Source of the DNA: Planctomycetota bacterium
GTDB lineage: Bacteria; Planctomycetota; UBA1135; UBA2386
DNA: 64,000 nt
Direction: 5' to 3'
NCBI GenBank assembly: GCA_020638695.1
Contig: JACKIB010000026.1
Location: 13,846 to 77,845 of the forward strand
The translations under genes and the position numbers were made by a program. Below are positions 1 to 7,231 of this stretch, piece after piece (the stretch's first letter is position 1; each line of letters starts with the position of its first letter). Under the pieces are notes generated by a model. That model saw only the letters and a list, made by a program, of their open reading frames with translations, was not told where the DNA came from and searched no databases.

Positions 1-574
1 GCGACGCGGCGGTCCCGGACTTGAGCGCCGACTCGCTCTGGAACACCTCGGCCAGCGGACCCTTGACCTCGGCCGGCAGGTTGCCCTCGAACGCGACTCT
101 GCTGGTCGCCTTGGGCGGCAGGGTGTCGGTGACCGGAACGTCGATCGAGGAACCGGAGCTGCTCACCACGCGGAGCCCGGTGCGCACGTCGACCAAGTTG
201 CGGTTTGCGTCGATGCCGAACGCGCCCGCGCGCGTGTAGAAGGTCTGGCTGCCGTCGGTGAGGGTGAAGAACCCCTTGCCCTGCAGCGCGACGTCGAGCG
301 GCCGCGAGGTGTCTTGGAACGTGCCCTGGGTGGTGGTCAGGTCGATCGAGGCGACACCGACACCGAGTCCGATCTGGGTCGGGTTGTTGCCGCCGAAGTT
401 CCCGTTGGGGCCCGACCCCGGGCTGATGGTGAAGCTGAGAATGTCGCTGAACGTGGCACGGGATGACCAGAACCCGGGCGTGCTGACGTTGGCGAGGTTG
501 TTGCCGATGACGTCGATGTAGCGCGAGTGGGCGCGCAGCCCCGACAGTCCCGAAAAGAGTGAGGTATTGACCAT
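1..574 (-). CDS. flgE: Flagellar hook protein FlgE, partial (N-terminal 191 residues)
   Basis: The reading frame opens with ATG at 574 and runs off the left edge without a stop. The product begins MVNTSLFSGLSGLRAHSRY and continues with IGNNLANVSTPGF, the N-terminal signature of flagellar rod/hook proteins (Flg_bb_rod), then PLDVALQGKGFF, the next conserved block of the FlgE/F/G family. FlgE polymerises into the extracellular hook between rod and filament and is exported by the flagellar type III apparatus. It lies 3 bases after the flgD stop, and FlgD is its cap, which favours FlgE over FlgF or FlgG. The C-terminal half is outside the window, so the exact paralogue cannot be proved. Confidence 0.85.
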   Translation of the reverse strand, partial: MVNTSLFSGLSGLRAHSRYIDVIGNNLANVSTPGFWSSRATFSDILSFTISPGSGPNGNFGGNNPTQIGLGVGVASIDLTTTQGTFQDTSRPLDVALQGKGFFTLTDGSQTFYTRAGAFGIDANRNLVDVRTGLRVVSSSGSSIDVPVTDTLPPKATSRVAFEGNLPAEVKGPLAEVFQSESALKSGTAAS

Positions 575-577
575 GGG

Positions 578-1072
578 TCAGCTCGTCTGCTTGTCCGAGT
601 CCGCGGTCTTGCCGGTGGTGGAGCTCGGCGTCTTGTTGCCCGGATCCGCGGGAGTGGAGATCCCGGTGATCTGATTCATGCCGATCTCGGACTCGCCGAT
701 GCGCAGCCGGACCTCGCCCTGCTCGTTGACGAAGATCGAGTCGACGATGCCCTTGCCCTCGCCGCCGCCATCGAGCGCGTAGGTGACTTCCTTGCCCAGC
801 ATCGTGCTGCCTTCGCTCAGGCTCTGCAGGCGAGCCAGCACCCCCTGGAAATTGAGCAGTTGCAGCATGTTGCTGTTCAGCTGCTTCTGCTCCTCCATCG
901 AGCTGTAGGTCGCCATCTGCTGCATGAAGCTGTCGTTGTCGACCGGCTCGAGCGGCGTCTGGTTGCGCAGCTGGGTGATCAGCAGGCTGAGGAACGGGTT
1001 GTCGCCGAAACTGGCGGACTTGGTCGACAGGACGTTGGTTCCCGTGCTGCCGATCGCTGAGGTCGTGGTCAT
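578..1072 (-). CDS. flgD: Flagellar hook capping protein FlgD
   Basis: The product is 164 residues. Residues 1-75 carry the FlgD N-terminal signature (FLSLLITQLRNQTPLEPVDNDSF, then MATYSSMEEQKQLN). The rest is a short domain ending in a Thr/Ser-rich tail, so this is a short FlgD without the full FlgD tudor/Ig region of E. coli. FlgD caps the growing hook and is needed for FlgE assembly. The start is the ATG at 1072, because homology begins right after it; the frame is open upstream but that part is shadow of fliK. It lies between fliK and flgE in one minus-strand operon. No strong Shine-Dalgarno sequence is visible. Confidence 0.88.
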   Translation of the reverse strand: MTTTSAIGSTGTNVLSTKSASFGDNPFLSLLITQLRNQTPLEPVDNDSFMQQMATYSSMEEQKQLNSNMLQLLNFQGVLARLQSLSEGSTMLGKEVTYALDGGGEGKGIVDSIFVNEQGEVRLRIGESEIGMNQITGISTPADPGNKTPSSTTGKTADSDKQTS

Positions 1073-1106
1073 GGTCTGGTGAGTTGTTGGTTCCAGTGGG
1101 GGCGGC

Positions 1107-2180
1107 TCACGCCCAGAAGTCGAGGCCGTCCGCGCTCCAGGCAACCGGTCGGGTCGGCTTGGCAGGGGTCGCGTCGGAACGGCGCGGTTCGGGCATGTCT
1201 TGGCCCGTAGATCGGTCGTGGTCCCGGGACGATGCCCCGAACTCGTGGGTGCACACTTCGGCTTGCGACACGTCGAAGCCCTCGCTGGCGAGCAGCTGCC
1301 GCAGCTCGGGGATCTGCTTCTCGAGCATTCCGTTGAGTTCCGGCCGCTCCGCCGCGAGGCTGAGCAGCACGACCGCGCCCTTCTCGACCACCAGGTTGAC
1401 GTCGAGTTGGCCGAGCAGCGGTGGATCGAGCCGCATGCGCATCTGACCGCCGTCGGGCAGCAACTTCATCGCGATGCGCTTGAACATCGAGTCACTCGCT
1501 CGCTGCAGCTGCTCGGCGGCGCGCAGGTCGAACGTGCGGTACGTCGGAGCGGCGCCGCGCGTGCTCGCGGCGCGCGAGCCGTGCAGCGCTTCGATGCGGG
1601 ACCAGCCCGAGGGCGCAGCGGAGCCGGCGCTCGGTCGAGCCACGACTGCTGCGCCCGGTGCGCCGGGCAGTTGAGGCGTCGCCGCGGATGCGTCGTCGGC
1701 GGGCGCCGTGGCGGTGAGGGTGGAGGGAGACTCGGGGCCCTTGCCGGCAGCGATTCGCCTCCCCGAGTCCCCGTCCGAAGTCTGTGGCGTGCACTCGTGC
1801 CCTGCAGTGCGTCCGACGGGCGTCGCGTCGCGCTCTACCGGCGTAGCCGCGGGCGCCGTCGCCGTCGCCACGTCGCCTGCGTCTTGGTGCGACGGGGCCG
1901 GTTCGGGAAGCGCCTCGCGGCAGGCGGCGGGCTCGTGATCCAACCGATCCACCGGCTCCTCGCTCTCGAGTCTCGGGTTGCGCGTGTCGACCCGTTCCGT
2001 GGCCGGCCGCTGCTCGAGTTCGGCAGATGGTTCGACGCTCCGCAGCGCCTCGGCGAAGGATCCACGGCTGCGCTGTGCCGGGGCGGACGGACGCGGAATG
2101 GCGTCGAGCTCCAGCTGCACATGAATCGTGGTCCCGTTCAATTCCCTCACCTCTCCGGTGGTCCAGGGAGCACGCCGCAT
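1107..2180 (-). CDS. fliK: Flagellar hook-length control protein FliK
   Basis: This is a protein of about 357 residues with a long Pro/Ala/Arg-rich low-complexity N-terminal two thirds and a conserved C-terminal Flg_hook domain (LLPDGGQMRMRLDPPLLGQL, then ELNGMLEKQIPELRQLLASEGF). FliK is the secreted ruler that sets hook length and switches FlhB export specificity. The end is followed by a His/Arg-rich tail. The start is uncertain: the ATG at 2180 is used here, but a TTG at 2141 lies just after a GGAGAGGTGAGG purine run and could be the true start. It heads fliK-flgD-flgE and diverges from flgM. Confidence 0.8.
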   Translation of the reverse strand: MRRAPWTTGEVRELNGTTIHVQLELDAIPRPSAPAQRSRGSFAEALRSVEPSAELEQRPATERVDTRNPRLESEEPVDRLDHEPAACREALPEPAPSHQDAGDVATATAPAATPVERDATPVGRTAGHECTPQTSDGDSGRRIAAGKGPESPSTLTATAPADDASAATPQLPGAPGAAVVARPSAGSAAPSGWSRIEALHGSRAASTRGAAPTYRTFDLRAAEQLQRASDSMFKRIAMKLLPDGGQMRMRLDPPLLGQLDVNLVVEKGAVVLLSLAAERPELNGMLEKQIPELRQLLASEGFDVSQAEVCTHEFGASSRDHDRSTGQDMPEPRRSDATPAKPTRPVAWSADGLDFWA

Positions 2181-2289
2181 GCCAACTGTTCCGGCCCCGG
2201 GGCTGTCGGCTGCAGCGCCCGCAGGTCTGGGTACCGGCGGCGGTGGCGTGGGGCACCCCTCGTCCTGTCGAAGCAGCAGGCGGCAGCAT

Positions 2290-2306
2290 CTGCCGGGTGC
2301 CTGCCT
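2290..2306 (-). promoter_or_regulatory. Weak sigma-54-like promoter upstream of fliK
   Basis: On the minus strand the sequence AGGCAGGCACCCGGCAG keeps the GG and GC dinucleotides 12 bases apart, as in the -24/-12 promoter class used for hook genes in many bacteria, but the -12 part reads CGGCA rather than TTGCA. It would give a leader of about 100 bases. It is weak evidence by itself. Confidence 0.25.
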
Positions 2307-2339
2307 GGCAAGGATTGCCGAGTCAGCAGGGTTTTCCGG

Positions 2340-2367
2340 TAAAGCCGCGCGCGGCAGGCGCCGAATC
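2340..2367 (+). promoter_or_regulatory. Putative sigma-28 promoter of flgM
   Basis: TAAAGCCG at 2340-2347 and GCCGAATC at 2360-2367 resemble the FliA (sigma-28) consensus TAAAGTTT-N11-GCCGATAA, with one extra spacer base. A start near 2374 would give a leader of about 80 bases before flgM. Late transcription of flgM from sigma-28 promoters is well known in other bacteria. Confidence 0.4.
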
Positions 2368-2455
2368 CATGAACGGTTTCGCGGCGAATCCCTAAACCGG
2401 CCGAGATCGAGTCCGAGAATGGGCACGGGTGGCACGGGCCCCCCGAGGAGAACTG

Positions 2456-2755
2456 ATGATGGGCATAGGCAGAATCGACGGCAGCAGCGAGTCCACCCCA
2501 GGGCCGAGGCACGGTGCCAAGATCGTGCCGGGTGCGCACGTTCCCGTGCGGCTCGCCACCGACAAGGCGGTGATCAGCCGTGAGGCGAAGCACGCCGTGG
2601 TGCTGACCGATGCTCGGGTCGAGCGGGCGCGCAGCGAACCGGCGGTCCGCGCCGATCGCGTCGCCGAGGCCCGCGCCCGCCTCGAAACCGGGGCGCTGGA
2701 TCAGCCCGAAGTGCTGCGCGCAGCGGCAGAGAAGATCGTCGACTCGCTCGACTGA
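2456..2755 (+). CDS. flgM: Anti-sigma-28 factor FlgM
   Basis: The product is 99 residues. The C-terminal half (RADRVAEARARLETGALD followed by QPEVLRAAAEKIVDSLD) matches the sigma-28-binding region of FlgM, in which a helix starting RVxxL/ARxxLxxGxY is followed by a helix ending in a conserved Val/Ile-Ala-xx-Ile pattern; the N-terminal half is disordered and polar, as usual. FlgM holds FliA inactive until the hook is finished and is then exported. The start ATG at 2456 is fixed by the Shine-Dalgarno GAGGAG at 2445-2450. It is the only plus-strand gene in the first 14 kb, diverges from fliK, and ends 4 bases before the convergent lipoprotein gene. Confidence 0.85.
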   Translation: MMGIGRIDGSSESTPGPRHGAKIVPGAHVPVRLATDKAVISREAKHAVVLTDARVERARSEPAVRADRVAEARARLETGALDQPEVLRAAAEKIVDSLD

Positions 2756-2759
2756 TCGT

Positions 2760-3410
2760 TCAGCGTCGCCAAGTGCCGACCAAGCGGTGGCATGCGTAGG
2801 AGGCGAAGCGCTGCGGTGACAAGCGGATCAACCGAACCGAGTCCGGGGTGAGATCCGCGCTCGGCAGCGCGGTCGCCGCGTAGTGACGCAGGTCGGACAT
2901 GCACGCGGCGGTATTGGTGTCGAACGTGGCGTCCGCCACCCAGACCCAGCTCCCGGTGTGTAGGGAGAACAGCCGCGCTTCGATGCCCAGGTGCGGCGGA
3001 AGGTACGGTCGGTAGCTGGAGATCCGGCCGACGATCACGCCGTCCAGCCGGTACTGGCGTGCCAGCTGCACCAGCGCCGAGGTCGATACTTGGCCGCGAT
3101 CGAGGGCGTGGTTGACCGCGGCTTCCTCCGCCTTGCCCTCTGGCAACGCCACGACCTGGAAGCGCTGCAACAGGTTGAGCTCGCGCGTCAGCGACCGGCG
3201 CACCATGCGCTCGTCGACCCGCACGCCGTCGCCCACCAGTAGTGGCAGCAGCATCACGCGCCGCACGGTCTGCAGATCGCGGGCGTCGGCGAAGTAGTGG
3301 TTCACCGGGATCGGAGTGTCGGTCGATGCCCAGTGGCACGCTCCGAGCAGTGGCCAGGCGCTGGCCAGACACAGCGCCCGCCACAGCGAACGGGTCGGGC
3401 CGCGCATCAT
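2760..3410 (-). CDS. Lipoprotein of unknown function in the flagellar locus
   Basis: The product is 216 residues. The N-terminal signal is arginine-rich, with a hydrophobic stretch and the lipobox LLGAC near residues 21-25. The mature part has a mixed alpha/beta pattern (VRRVMLLPLLVGDG, TRELNLLQRFQVV, LDGVIVGRISSYRPYLPP, GIEARLFSLHTGSWVWVADATFD) reminiscent of outer-membrane-associated lipoproteins of the FlgO or GNA1162-like kind, which assemble periplasmic beta folds; this is a resemblance of pattern only. The start overlaps the previous gene's stop (ATGATGA), so translation is coupled. A role in the basal body or outer membrane ring is possible from context. Confidence 0.7.
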   Translation of the reverse strand: MMRGPTRSLWRALCLASAWPLLGACHWASTDTPIPVNHYFADARDLQTVRRVMLLPLLVGDGVRVDERMVRRSLTRELNLLQRFQVVALPEGKAEEAAVNHALDRGQVSTSALVQLARQYRLDGVIVGRISSYRPYLPPHLGIEARLFSLHTGSWVWVADATFDTNTAACMSDLRHYAATALPSADLTPDSVRLIRLSPQRFASYACHRLVGTWRR

Positions 3411-3913
3411 CGGTTCGCGCCACCGAGCGGGGCGGGCTCCGTTCGGCTGGAATTCAGCGCATCTTCGTGGCTGCGGATCGCCGCCAGGTGCAGCAGGATC
3501 TTCGCTTGCTCCAGCTGGGCGTTCTTCAGCTGTAGCATGAGGATCTTGGTCTCCAGTCGCTCGTTGCTGGCCCGCAGCTCGGTGATCTCGTGGTTCGAGC
3601 TGGTCCCGACCTCGCGGCTCTTCGCCAGGTCGTGATTGGCCGTCTTGAGCTCGGTCTTCAACTTCTGCAGCTCGCTGTCGAGGCGGCTGATGCGCTCCTC
3701 GAGTCCCTTCGCGCGCGACTTCTCGCGCTCGAGGGCGTCGAGCAGATTGCTCTGGTCCGGGCCGCGGTTGATGCTGTCGCCACCGGTCGGCAGATAGCTC
3801 TCGTCGGGGCTGACCGGTTGTTCCTTGCGCGGTTTGCCCAGCACCGAGCCGAACAGGCTGCACGACGTGAGGCCGGCCAGGCAGCAGATCGCGAGGGCAC
3901 GTGCGGGCCTCAT
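3407..3913 (-). CDS. Coiled-coil lipoprotein in the flagellar locus
   Basis: The product is 168 residues. It has a signal peptide with the lipobox LTSC at about residues 14-17, followed by a short linker and a long heptad-patterned helix from about residue 50 to 135 (ALEREKSRAKGLEERISRL, then further Leu/Ile-spaced heptads). It would be anchored in a membrane and extend as a coiled coil in the periplasm. The ATG at 3913 overlaps the upstream stop (ATGA) and its own stop overlaps the next start, so three genes are translationally coupled. The function is not recognised. It may work with the neighbouring lipoprotein in the flagellar envelope complex. Confidence 0.72.
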   Translation of the reverse strand: MRPARALAICCLAGLTSCSLFGSVLGKPRKEQPVSPDESYLPTGGDSINRGPDQSNLLDALEREKSRAKGLEERISRLDSELQKLKTELKTANHDLAKSREVGTSSNHEITELRASNERLETKILMLQLKNAQLEQAKILLHLAAIRSHEDALNSSRTEPAPLGGANR

Positions 3914-4158
3914 GCCACACCCCCGAGCTCGCCATCGTCGCCGGCGTGCCGGTCGTAGACGCACTCGATCACCACCGACGAGCCGCAACTGCAGCGCACC
4001 TCGATGCCGACCACCGCACCCTGATCGATCAGGGGGACGACCGACATGGCGCGCGTACCGCCGCCGACTGCGTGGTTGCTCTCGATGAACGCCGGTTGGT
4101 CGCTGTGCCGCACCGACGTCGCGGGAATCACCTTCCGCGGGGTTGCGGATCGGTTCAT
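3910..4158 (-). CDS. Small unknown protein, flagellar operon
   Basis: The product is 82 residues with no signal peptide or membrane segment. The second half contains a two-cysteine motif, EVRCSCGSSVVIECVYD, preceded by a hydrophobic strand (MSVVPLIDQGAVVGIEV). A Cys-x-Cys-x10-Cys spacing could bind metal, but no family is recognised. The start ATG at 4158 is supported by the Shine-Dalgarno AAAGGAG five bases upstream. The stop overlaps the start of the coiled-coil lipoprotein. Confidence 0.65.
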   Translation of the reverse strand: MNRSATPRKVIPATSVRHSDQPAFIESNHAVGGGTRAMSVVPLIDQGAVVGIEVRCSCGSSVVIECVYDRHAGDDGELGGVA

Positions 4159-4241
4159 GACGCTCCTTTGCCTCTCACTTCGGTGAACGGGGATCATTCA
4201 CCGACTCCGCAGCAATCATCGACCGCAGCGGTGCTTCGGCT

Positions 4242-4472
4242 TCAGGCAAACACGTCTACGTGGTGCTCGAGCGGCGGGAGGGGGGGCTGTTTGGCGTGGC
4301 GCACCGGCGGCTTGCCGGCTTTCGCCGGTTGATCTGATTCCTGATCGCGGTCGCGCCGTTGGCGGTGCTTCTCCAGCGCCTCTTCGAACGCGCGTCGGTT
4401 GCCGCGGCGGTCGGCGTCGCGGACCACACCGGGGACGATCGGGGGAAGTCCGGTGATGGGTGGGGTTTCCAT
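4242..4472 (-). CDS. Small Pro/Arg-rich protein of unknown function
   Basis: The product is 76 residues, beginning METPPITGLPPIVPG and continuing with a highly charged helix (AFEEALEKHRQRRDRDQESDQ) and a Pro/His-rich tail. There is no signal peptide. It starts 3 bases after the fliA stop and so is probably cotranscribed and translated with fliA. Its size and the charged amphipathic helix would fit a small regulatory or chaperone-like partner of a flagellar protein, but nothing identifies one. It could be a fortuitous frame, although position and start support it. Confidence 0.5.
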   Translation of the reverse strand: METPPITGLPPIVPGVVRDADRRGNRRAFEEALEKHRQRRDRDQESDQPAKAGKPPVRHAKQPPLPPLEHHVDVFA

Positions 4473-4475
4473 GGG

Positions 4476-5213
4476 TCAAGTTCGGGGGTCCACGGCGCAG
4501 TGCCTCATCTTGAAGCGCAGGCGCTCGGTAGCTCGCGTGAGGATCTGCGAAACCCGTGACTCGGAGACCCCGAGGATCTCGCCGATCTCCTTCAGGTACA
4601 GATCCTCGTAGTGGTACAGCACGATCACGTGGCGGTCGGTTTCCGGGAGCTCGCTGATCGCCTTGGTCAGTGCCTCGACCAGTTCGGTTCGCTCGGCCCG
4701 CTCGCCGGGATTGCAGGACTCGCCGAAGATGCGGGTGGCGAGGGTATGTCCCTCGTCGGCGCCGTCGTCCATCGACAGGGTGCGCGAGGTGTGCTGGGCG
4801 AGCAGATCCTGCTCCAGGTCCGTGACGGCTTCCCCGAGGCGTTCGGCGAGTTCCTCGAGCGTCGGCTCACGCTGCAGGGTCGCGGTCATCGCCGTCGATT
4901 CGCGTTCCATCTTGCGCAATCGGTCGCGGCGACTGCGCGGCACCGGGTCGTGCTTGCGGATCTCGTCGAGGATCGCCCCACGGATCGCGGTGAATGCGAA
5001 GGTCTTGAACGACGCTCCGCGGTTCGGGTCGTAGGCGGACGCGGCGTGCACCAGGCCCATCACGCCGACCGAGAAGAAGTCGTCGCGATCGAGACTGCTC
5101 GGCATCGTCACCGGCAGGCGGGCGACCACGTAGCGGACCAACGGGAGGTACTGCTCGACCAGCTCGTCGCGCGCCGTCTGAGAACGCAGTGGGAGGGTGG
5201 TCCCGGTTCTCAT
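4476..5213 (-). CDS. fliA: RNA polymerase sigma-28 factor FliA
   Basis: The product is 245 residues, the usual FliA size. Region 2 is visible (YLPLVRYVVARL, then FFSVGVMGLVHAASAYDPNRGASFKTFA and IRGAILDEIRKHDPVPRS), region 3 follows (PTLEELAERLG), and region 4 ends the protein (ISELPETDRHVIVLYHYEDL, then LKEIGEILGVSESRVSQILTRA). FliA directs transcription of late flagellar and motility genes and is inhibited by FlgM, encoded 2 kb away. The start overlaps the stop of the upstream small membrane gene (ATGA), so the two are coupled. A second FliA/WhiG-type factor is encoded at 15687-16637. Confidence 0.93.
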   Translation of the reverse strand: MRTGTTLPLRSQTARDELVEQYLPLVRYVVARLPVTMPSSLDRDDFFSVGVMGLVHAASAYDPNRGASFKTFAFTAIRGAILDEIRKHDPVPRSRRDRLRKMERESTAMTATLQREPTLEELAERLGEAVTDLEQDLLAQHTSRTLSMDDGADEGHTLATRIFGESCNPGERAERTELVEALTKAISELPETDRHVIVLYHYEDLYLKEIGEILGVSESRVSQILTRATERLRFKMRHCAVDPRT

Positions 5214-5467
5214 TCATCCTCCTTCGATTGCGCCGTCCGGATCGCGGAATCGCGCGCCATGGCGTCGAGGATCGCCGAGATGGCCGGTCCGATCACGAGA
5301 CGCCCGAGGAACAGGGTGACCAGGGCGACGACCCCGCCGCGGAACACGGCAGTCAGACCGCTGCCGCCGAACCAGGTCGTCAGCAGATAGGAGACCGCGA
5401 ACGCGAGGCACGCGACATACGCGGCCGCTACGCGTGTCAAATCTCCTCCCCCTGACGACGATTGCAC
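5210..5467 (-). CDS. Small two-helix membrane protein upstream of fliA
   Basis: The product is 85 residues with two predicted membrane helices, about residues 12-32 (VAAAYVACLAFAVSYLLTTW) and 40-65 (VFRGGVVALVTLFLGRLVIG), and a charged C-terminal tail. The start is GTG at 5467, preceded by GGGAG about seven bases upstream. Just above that, on the transcript, is an 8-bp stem (CTGCGGGG/CCCCGCAG, 5478-5503). Its stop overlaps the fliA start, so it is the first gene of the fliA operon. No family is recognised. It may be a membrane-bound partner in flagellar regulation or assembly. Confidence 0.65.
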   Translation of the reverse strand: MQSSSGGGDLTRVAAAYVACLAFAVSYLLTTWFGGSGLTAVFRGGVVALVTLFLGRLVIGPAISAILDAMARDSAIRTAQSKEDE

Positions 5468-5477
5468 CTTCGACTCC

Positions 5478-5503
5478 CTGCGGGGGCCGCACGCTCCCCG
5501 CAG
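5478..5503 (-). promoter_or_regulatory. Leader hairpin before the fliA operon
   Basis: A perfect 8-bp stem, CTGCGGGG with CCCCGCAG and a 10-base loop, lies just upstream of the ribosome-binding site of the first gene of the fliA operon. It has no U-run, so it is not a normal terminator. It could limit translation or protect the 5' end. Confidence 0.35.
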
Positions 5504-5648
5504 GACTTTCTCGGAATGATGGGGGCTGCGGGTTTACCCGTGCCGCCGGCTTCGTGATGGCCGGGTCGATTCGTGCACGAGTCGCGAGCGCCCGAGGGTT
5601 GGCGCTGGCGAGGTCCGGACAGACCGTGATTCACCGTTGGGTGACGGC

Positions 5649-5816
5649 CTAGGAGTCTGCGCCACAGAATGACAACCCTTGAGATCCGCGCCTTCCAACA
5701 CCCGTCACCACCCGAAAGCCTCGCCGAATCCACCAATTCGGCTGCGTTTTCGGCCGGCGACCTGCGCCGAAATCCACGCACCTCCTGAGTCGCCCTTCTG
5801 TGGCGCAGACTCCTAG
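5649..5816 (+). repeat. Pal-A copy 1 (array A)
   Basis: This is a 168-bp imperfect palindrome bounded by CTAG at both ends. Its outer 21 bases form a perfect inverted repeat beginning CTAGGAGTCTGCGCCACAG. At the exact dyad centre (5724-5741) is the stem-loop CCGAAT-CCACCA-ATTCGG. The last CTAG is also the first CTAG of the adjoining Pal-B. Confidence 0.9.
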
Positions 5817-5993
5817 TCCGGACTATTCGTGCAAAGCGTCGCGAGATCGTGCAGGGTTGTCGCTGGCAAGGAGCACGGCAGGTTCTGCCGGAGGCGGGGT
5901 GCCTCCCCGTCGAGGAGCAGGTTCTGACGTGCGACGAAGCCAGCAGCGAACTTGCGCGATCGCAGCAGCTCGGTCATGAATTGCCCGGGCTAG
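5813..5993 (+). repeat. Pal-B copy 1 (array A)
   Basis: This is a 181-bp element from CTAG to CTAG. The arms begin CCGGACTATTCGTG and end with its near-inverse (ATGAATTGCCCGGGCTAG); inner arms pair again (GATCGTGCA.. with ..TTGCGCGATC). Near the centre is the stem-loop GGAGGC-GGGGT-GCCTCC. It shares a CTAG with Pal-A on the left and Pal-C on the right. Confidence 0.9.
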
Positions 5994-6158
5994 TGGGGTG
6001 TGTCCGAAGTTGGTCACATGAGTCGCCGGCCCTACGGCCCGCTCGCGGCGTCGCAGCTCCTCAGCTTGTCCACCAACAAGCCGTGTCGTCGCAGCTCCTT
6101 GCGAGCGAACCGCATGACTCGACGACTCATGCAACGAACTTCGGACACACCCCACTAG
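5990..6158 (+). repeat. Pal-C copy 1 (array A)
   Basis: This is a 169-bp element. The ends form a perfect inverted repeat starting CTAGTGGGGTGTGTCCGAAG. Within 2 bp of the dyad centre (6064-6081) is the stem-loop GCTTGT-CCACCA-ACAAGC, with the same loop as Pal-A. It contains the direct repeat GTCGCAGCTCCT twice. Confidence 0.9.
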
Positions 6159-6322
6159 GAGTCGGCGCCACGGAAGGGCGACTCAGGAAGTGCGTGGATT
6201 TCGGCGCGGGTCGCCGCCCGAAAACGGAGCCGAATTGGTGGATTCGGCGAGGCCTTCGGGGGGTGAAGGGTGCTGGGAGGCGCGGATCTCGTGGACTGTC
6301 ATCCCGTGGCGCAGGCTCCGAG
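6155..6322 (-). repeat. Pal-A copy 2, inverted (array A end)
   Basis: This is again 168 bp, but in the opposite orientation and more diverged than copy 1; the distal CTAG has become CGAG. It ends 30 bases beyond the flhG stop codon, so array A (5649-6322) fills the gap between the flhG and fliA operons. Confidence 0.85.
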
Positions 6323-6352
6323 CACCCGGACGGAACCGGCAGCAGCCGGGAG

Positions 6353-7231
6353 TCAGGCAGGCGTACCCAACGCGGGGCGCTGCCCGGGGCGCGGCAGCAA
6401 CCGGCGTAGGCTGTCGCGTTGGCGACCCAACCGCCTGGCCGAGGCGGGAATCGTCGACAGGGTCTTCGCGGCCAACGCACGCATGTCGTCGAGTGCCTGA
6501 CCCGAGCCGGCGAGGCTGAAGGGCCGTTGGTTCCGCACGGACAGCTCGAGGGCTCGTTCCTCGTGGATCCACCCGGCCAGTGCCACGCGGTTGCCCAGGA
6601 ATCGCTCGGCCACGGTGGTCAGCTTGGTGGCTGCTCGCATCGCCTCGTCGCGGTCCCGCACCCGGTTGACCAGGATTCCCGGCAGTCGAATGCCGCGAGT
6701 CGCGAGCAGCTTGCACAGCGCATACGTATCGGTGATCGCCGCCGGGTCCGGCGTGGTGACCGCCAACAGCGAGGCACAACGTGCCGCGGTATCGGTCACC
6801 GGTCGGCCGATCCCGGCCCCGGTGTCGCAGACCACGACATCGAACGACTCTGCGGCGACCGCGATCGCGTCGAGCGCGCGAGCCAGGAAACCGGGCTCTT
6901 CCGCCAGTCGGGTCGACCCGCTGCGGCCGCACAGCACCTCGATCCCCCCCGGGGCGGCGACGATCGCCTGTGCGGCGCTACACGCACCCTCTGCGAGGTC
7001 TTCGAGGTCGAAGCGTGGCGCGATGCGCAGGTGGACGTCGACATTTGCCAGGCCGGGATCGAGATCCACCAGAAGCACACGGTGGCCAGCTCGGGCGATG
7101 CCGATCGCCAGGTTGGTGGCGACCACCGTCTTGCCGACGCCGCCCTTGCCGCCGGTGACGGCGATCCAGGGCGTCGATGGGGCCTCTGGATCGGGGGTGG
7201 TGGAAAGGGATGCGGCTTGATGGTCGTTCAC
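6353..7231 (-). CDS. flhG: MinD-like flagellar number ATPase FlhG (FleN/YlxH)
   Basis: The product is 292 residues. Residues 22-35 carry the deviant Walker A motif GGKGGVGKT of ParA/MinD ATPases, followed by LLVDLDPGLANVDVHLRI (Walker A'/switch) and FDVVVCDTGAGIG (Walker B region). FlhG pairs with FlhF to set the number and place of flagella. The start is GTG overlapping the flhF stop (GTGA), which matches the usual flhF-flhG order. The C-terminal tail after about residue 265 is Arg/Pro-rich and lineage-specific. Transcription ends toward array A of palindromic repeats. Confidence 0.88.
   Translation of the reverse strand: MNDHQAASLSTTPDPEAPSTPWIAVTGGKGGVGKTVVATNLAIGIARAGHRVLLVDLDPGLANVDVHLRIAPRFDLEDLAEGACSAAQAIVAAPGGIEVLCGRSGSTRLAEEPGFLARALDAIAVAAESFDVVVCDTGAGIGRPVTDTAARCASLLAVTTPDPAAITDTYALCKLLATRGIRLPGILVNRVRDRDEAMRAATKLTTVAERFLGNRVALAGWIHEERALELSVRNQRPFSLAGSGQALDDMRALAAKTLSTIPASARRLGRQRDSLRRLLPRPGQRPALGTPA

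Noticed and set aside
2303..2317. CTGGCAAGGATTGCCGAG upstream of flgM as a sigma-54 promoter
   Set aside because: GG and GC are 10 rather than 12 bases apart; it is simply a short palindrome (GGCAAGGATTGCC).
5649..6322. CRISPR array
   Set aside because: Repeats are 168-181 bp with palindromic arms and no short repeats with unique spacers; no cas gene is nearby.
5849..6409. Open frames running through the palindromic arrays (also 35419-35853 and 56327-56809)
   Set aside because: They cross repeat borders and differ between copies of the same element; no consistent frame is kept between copies, so the elements do not encode a protein.
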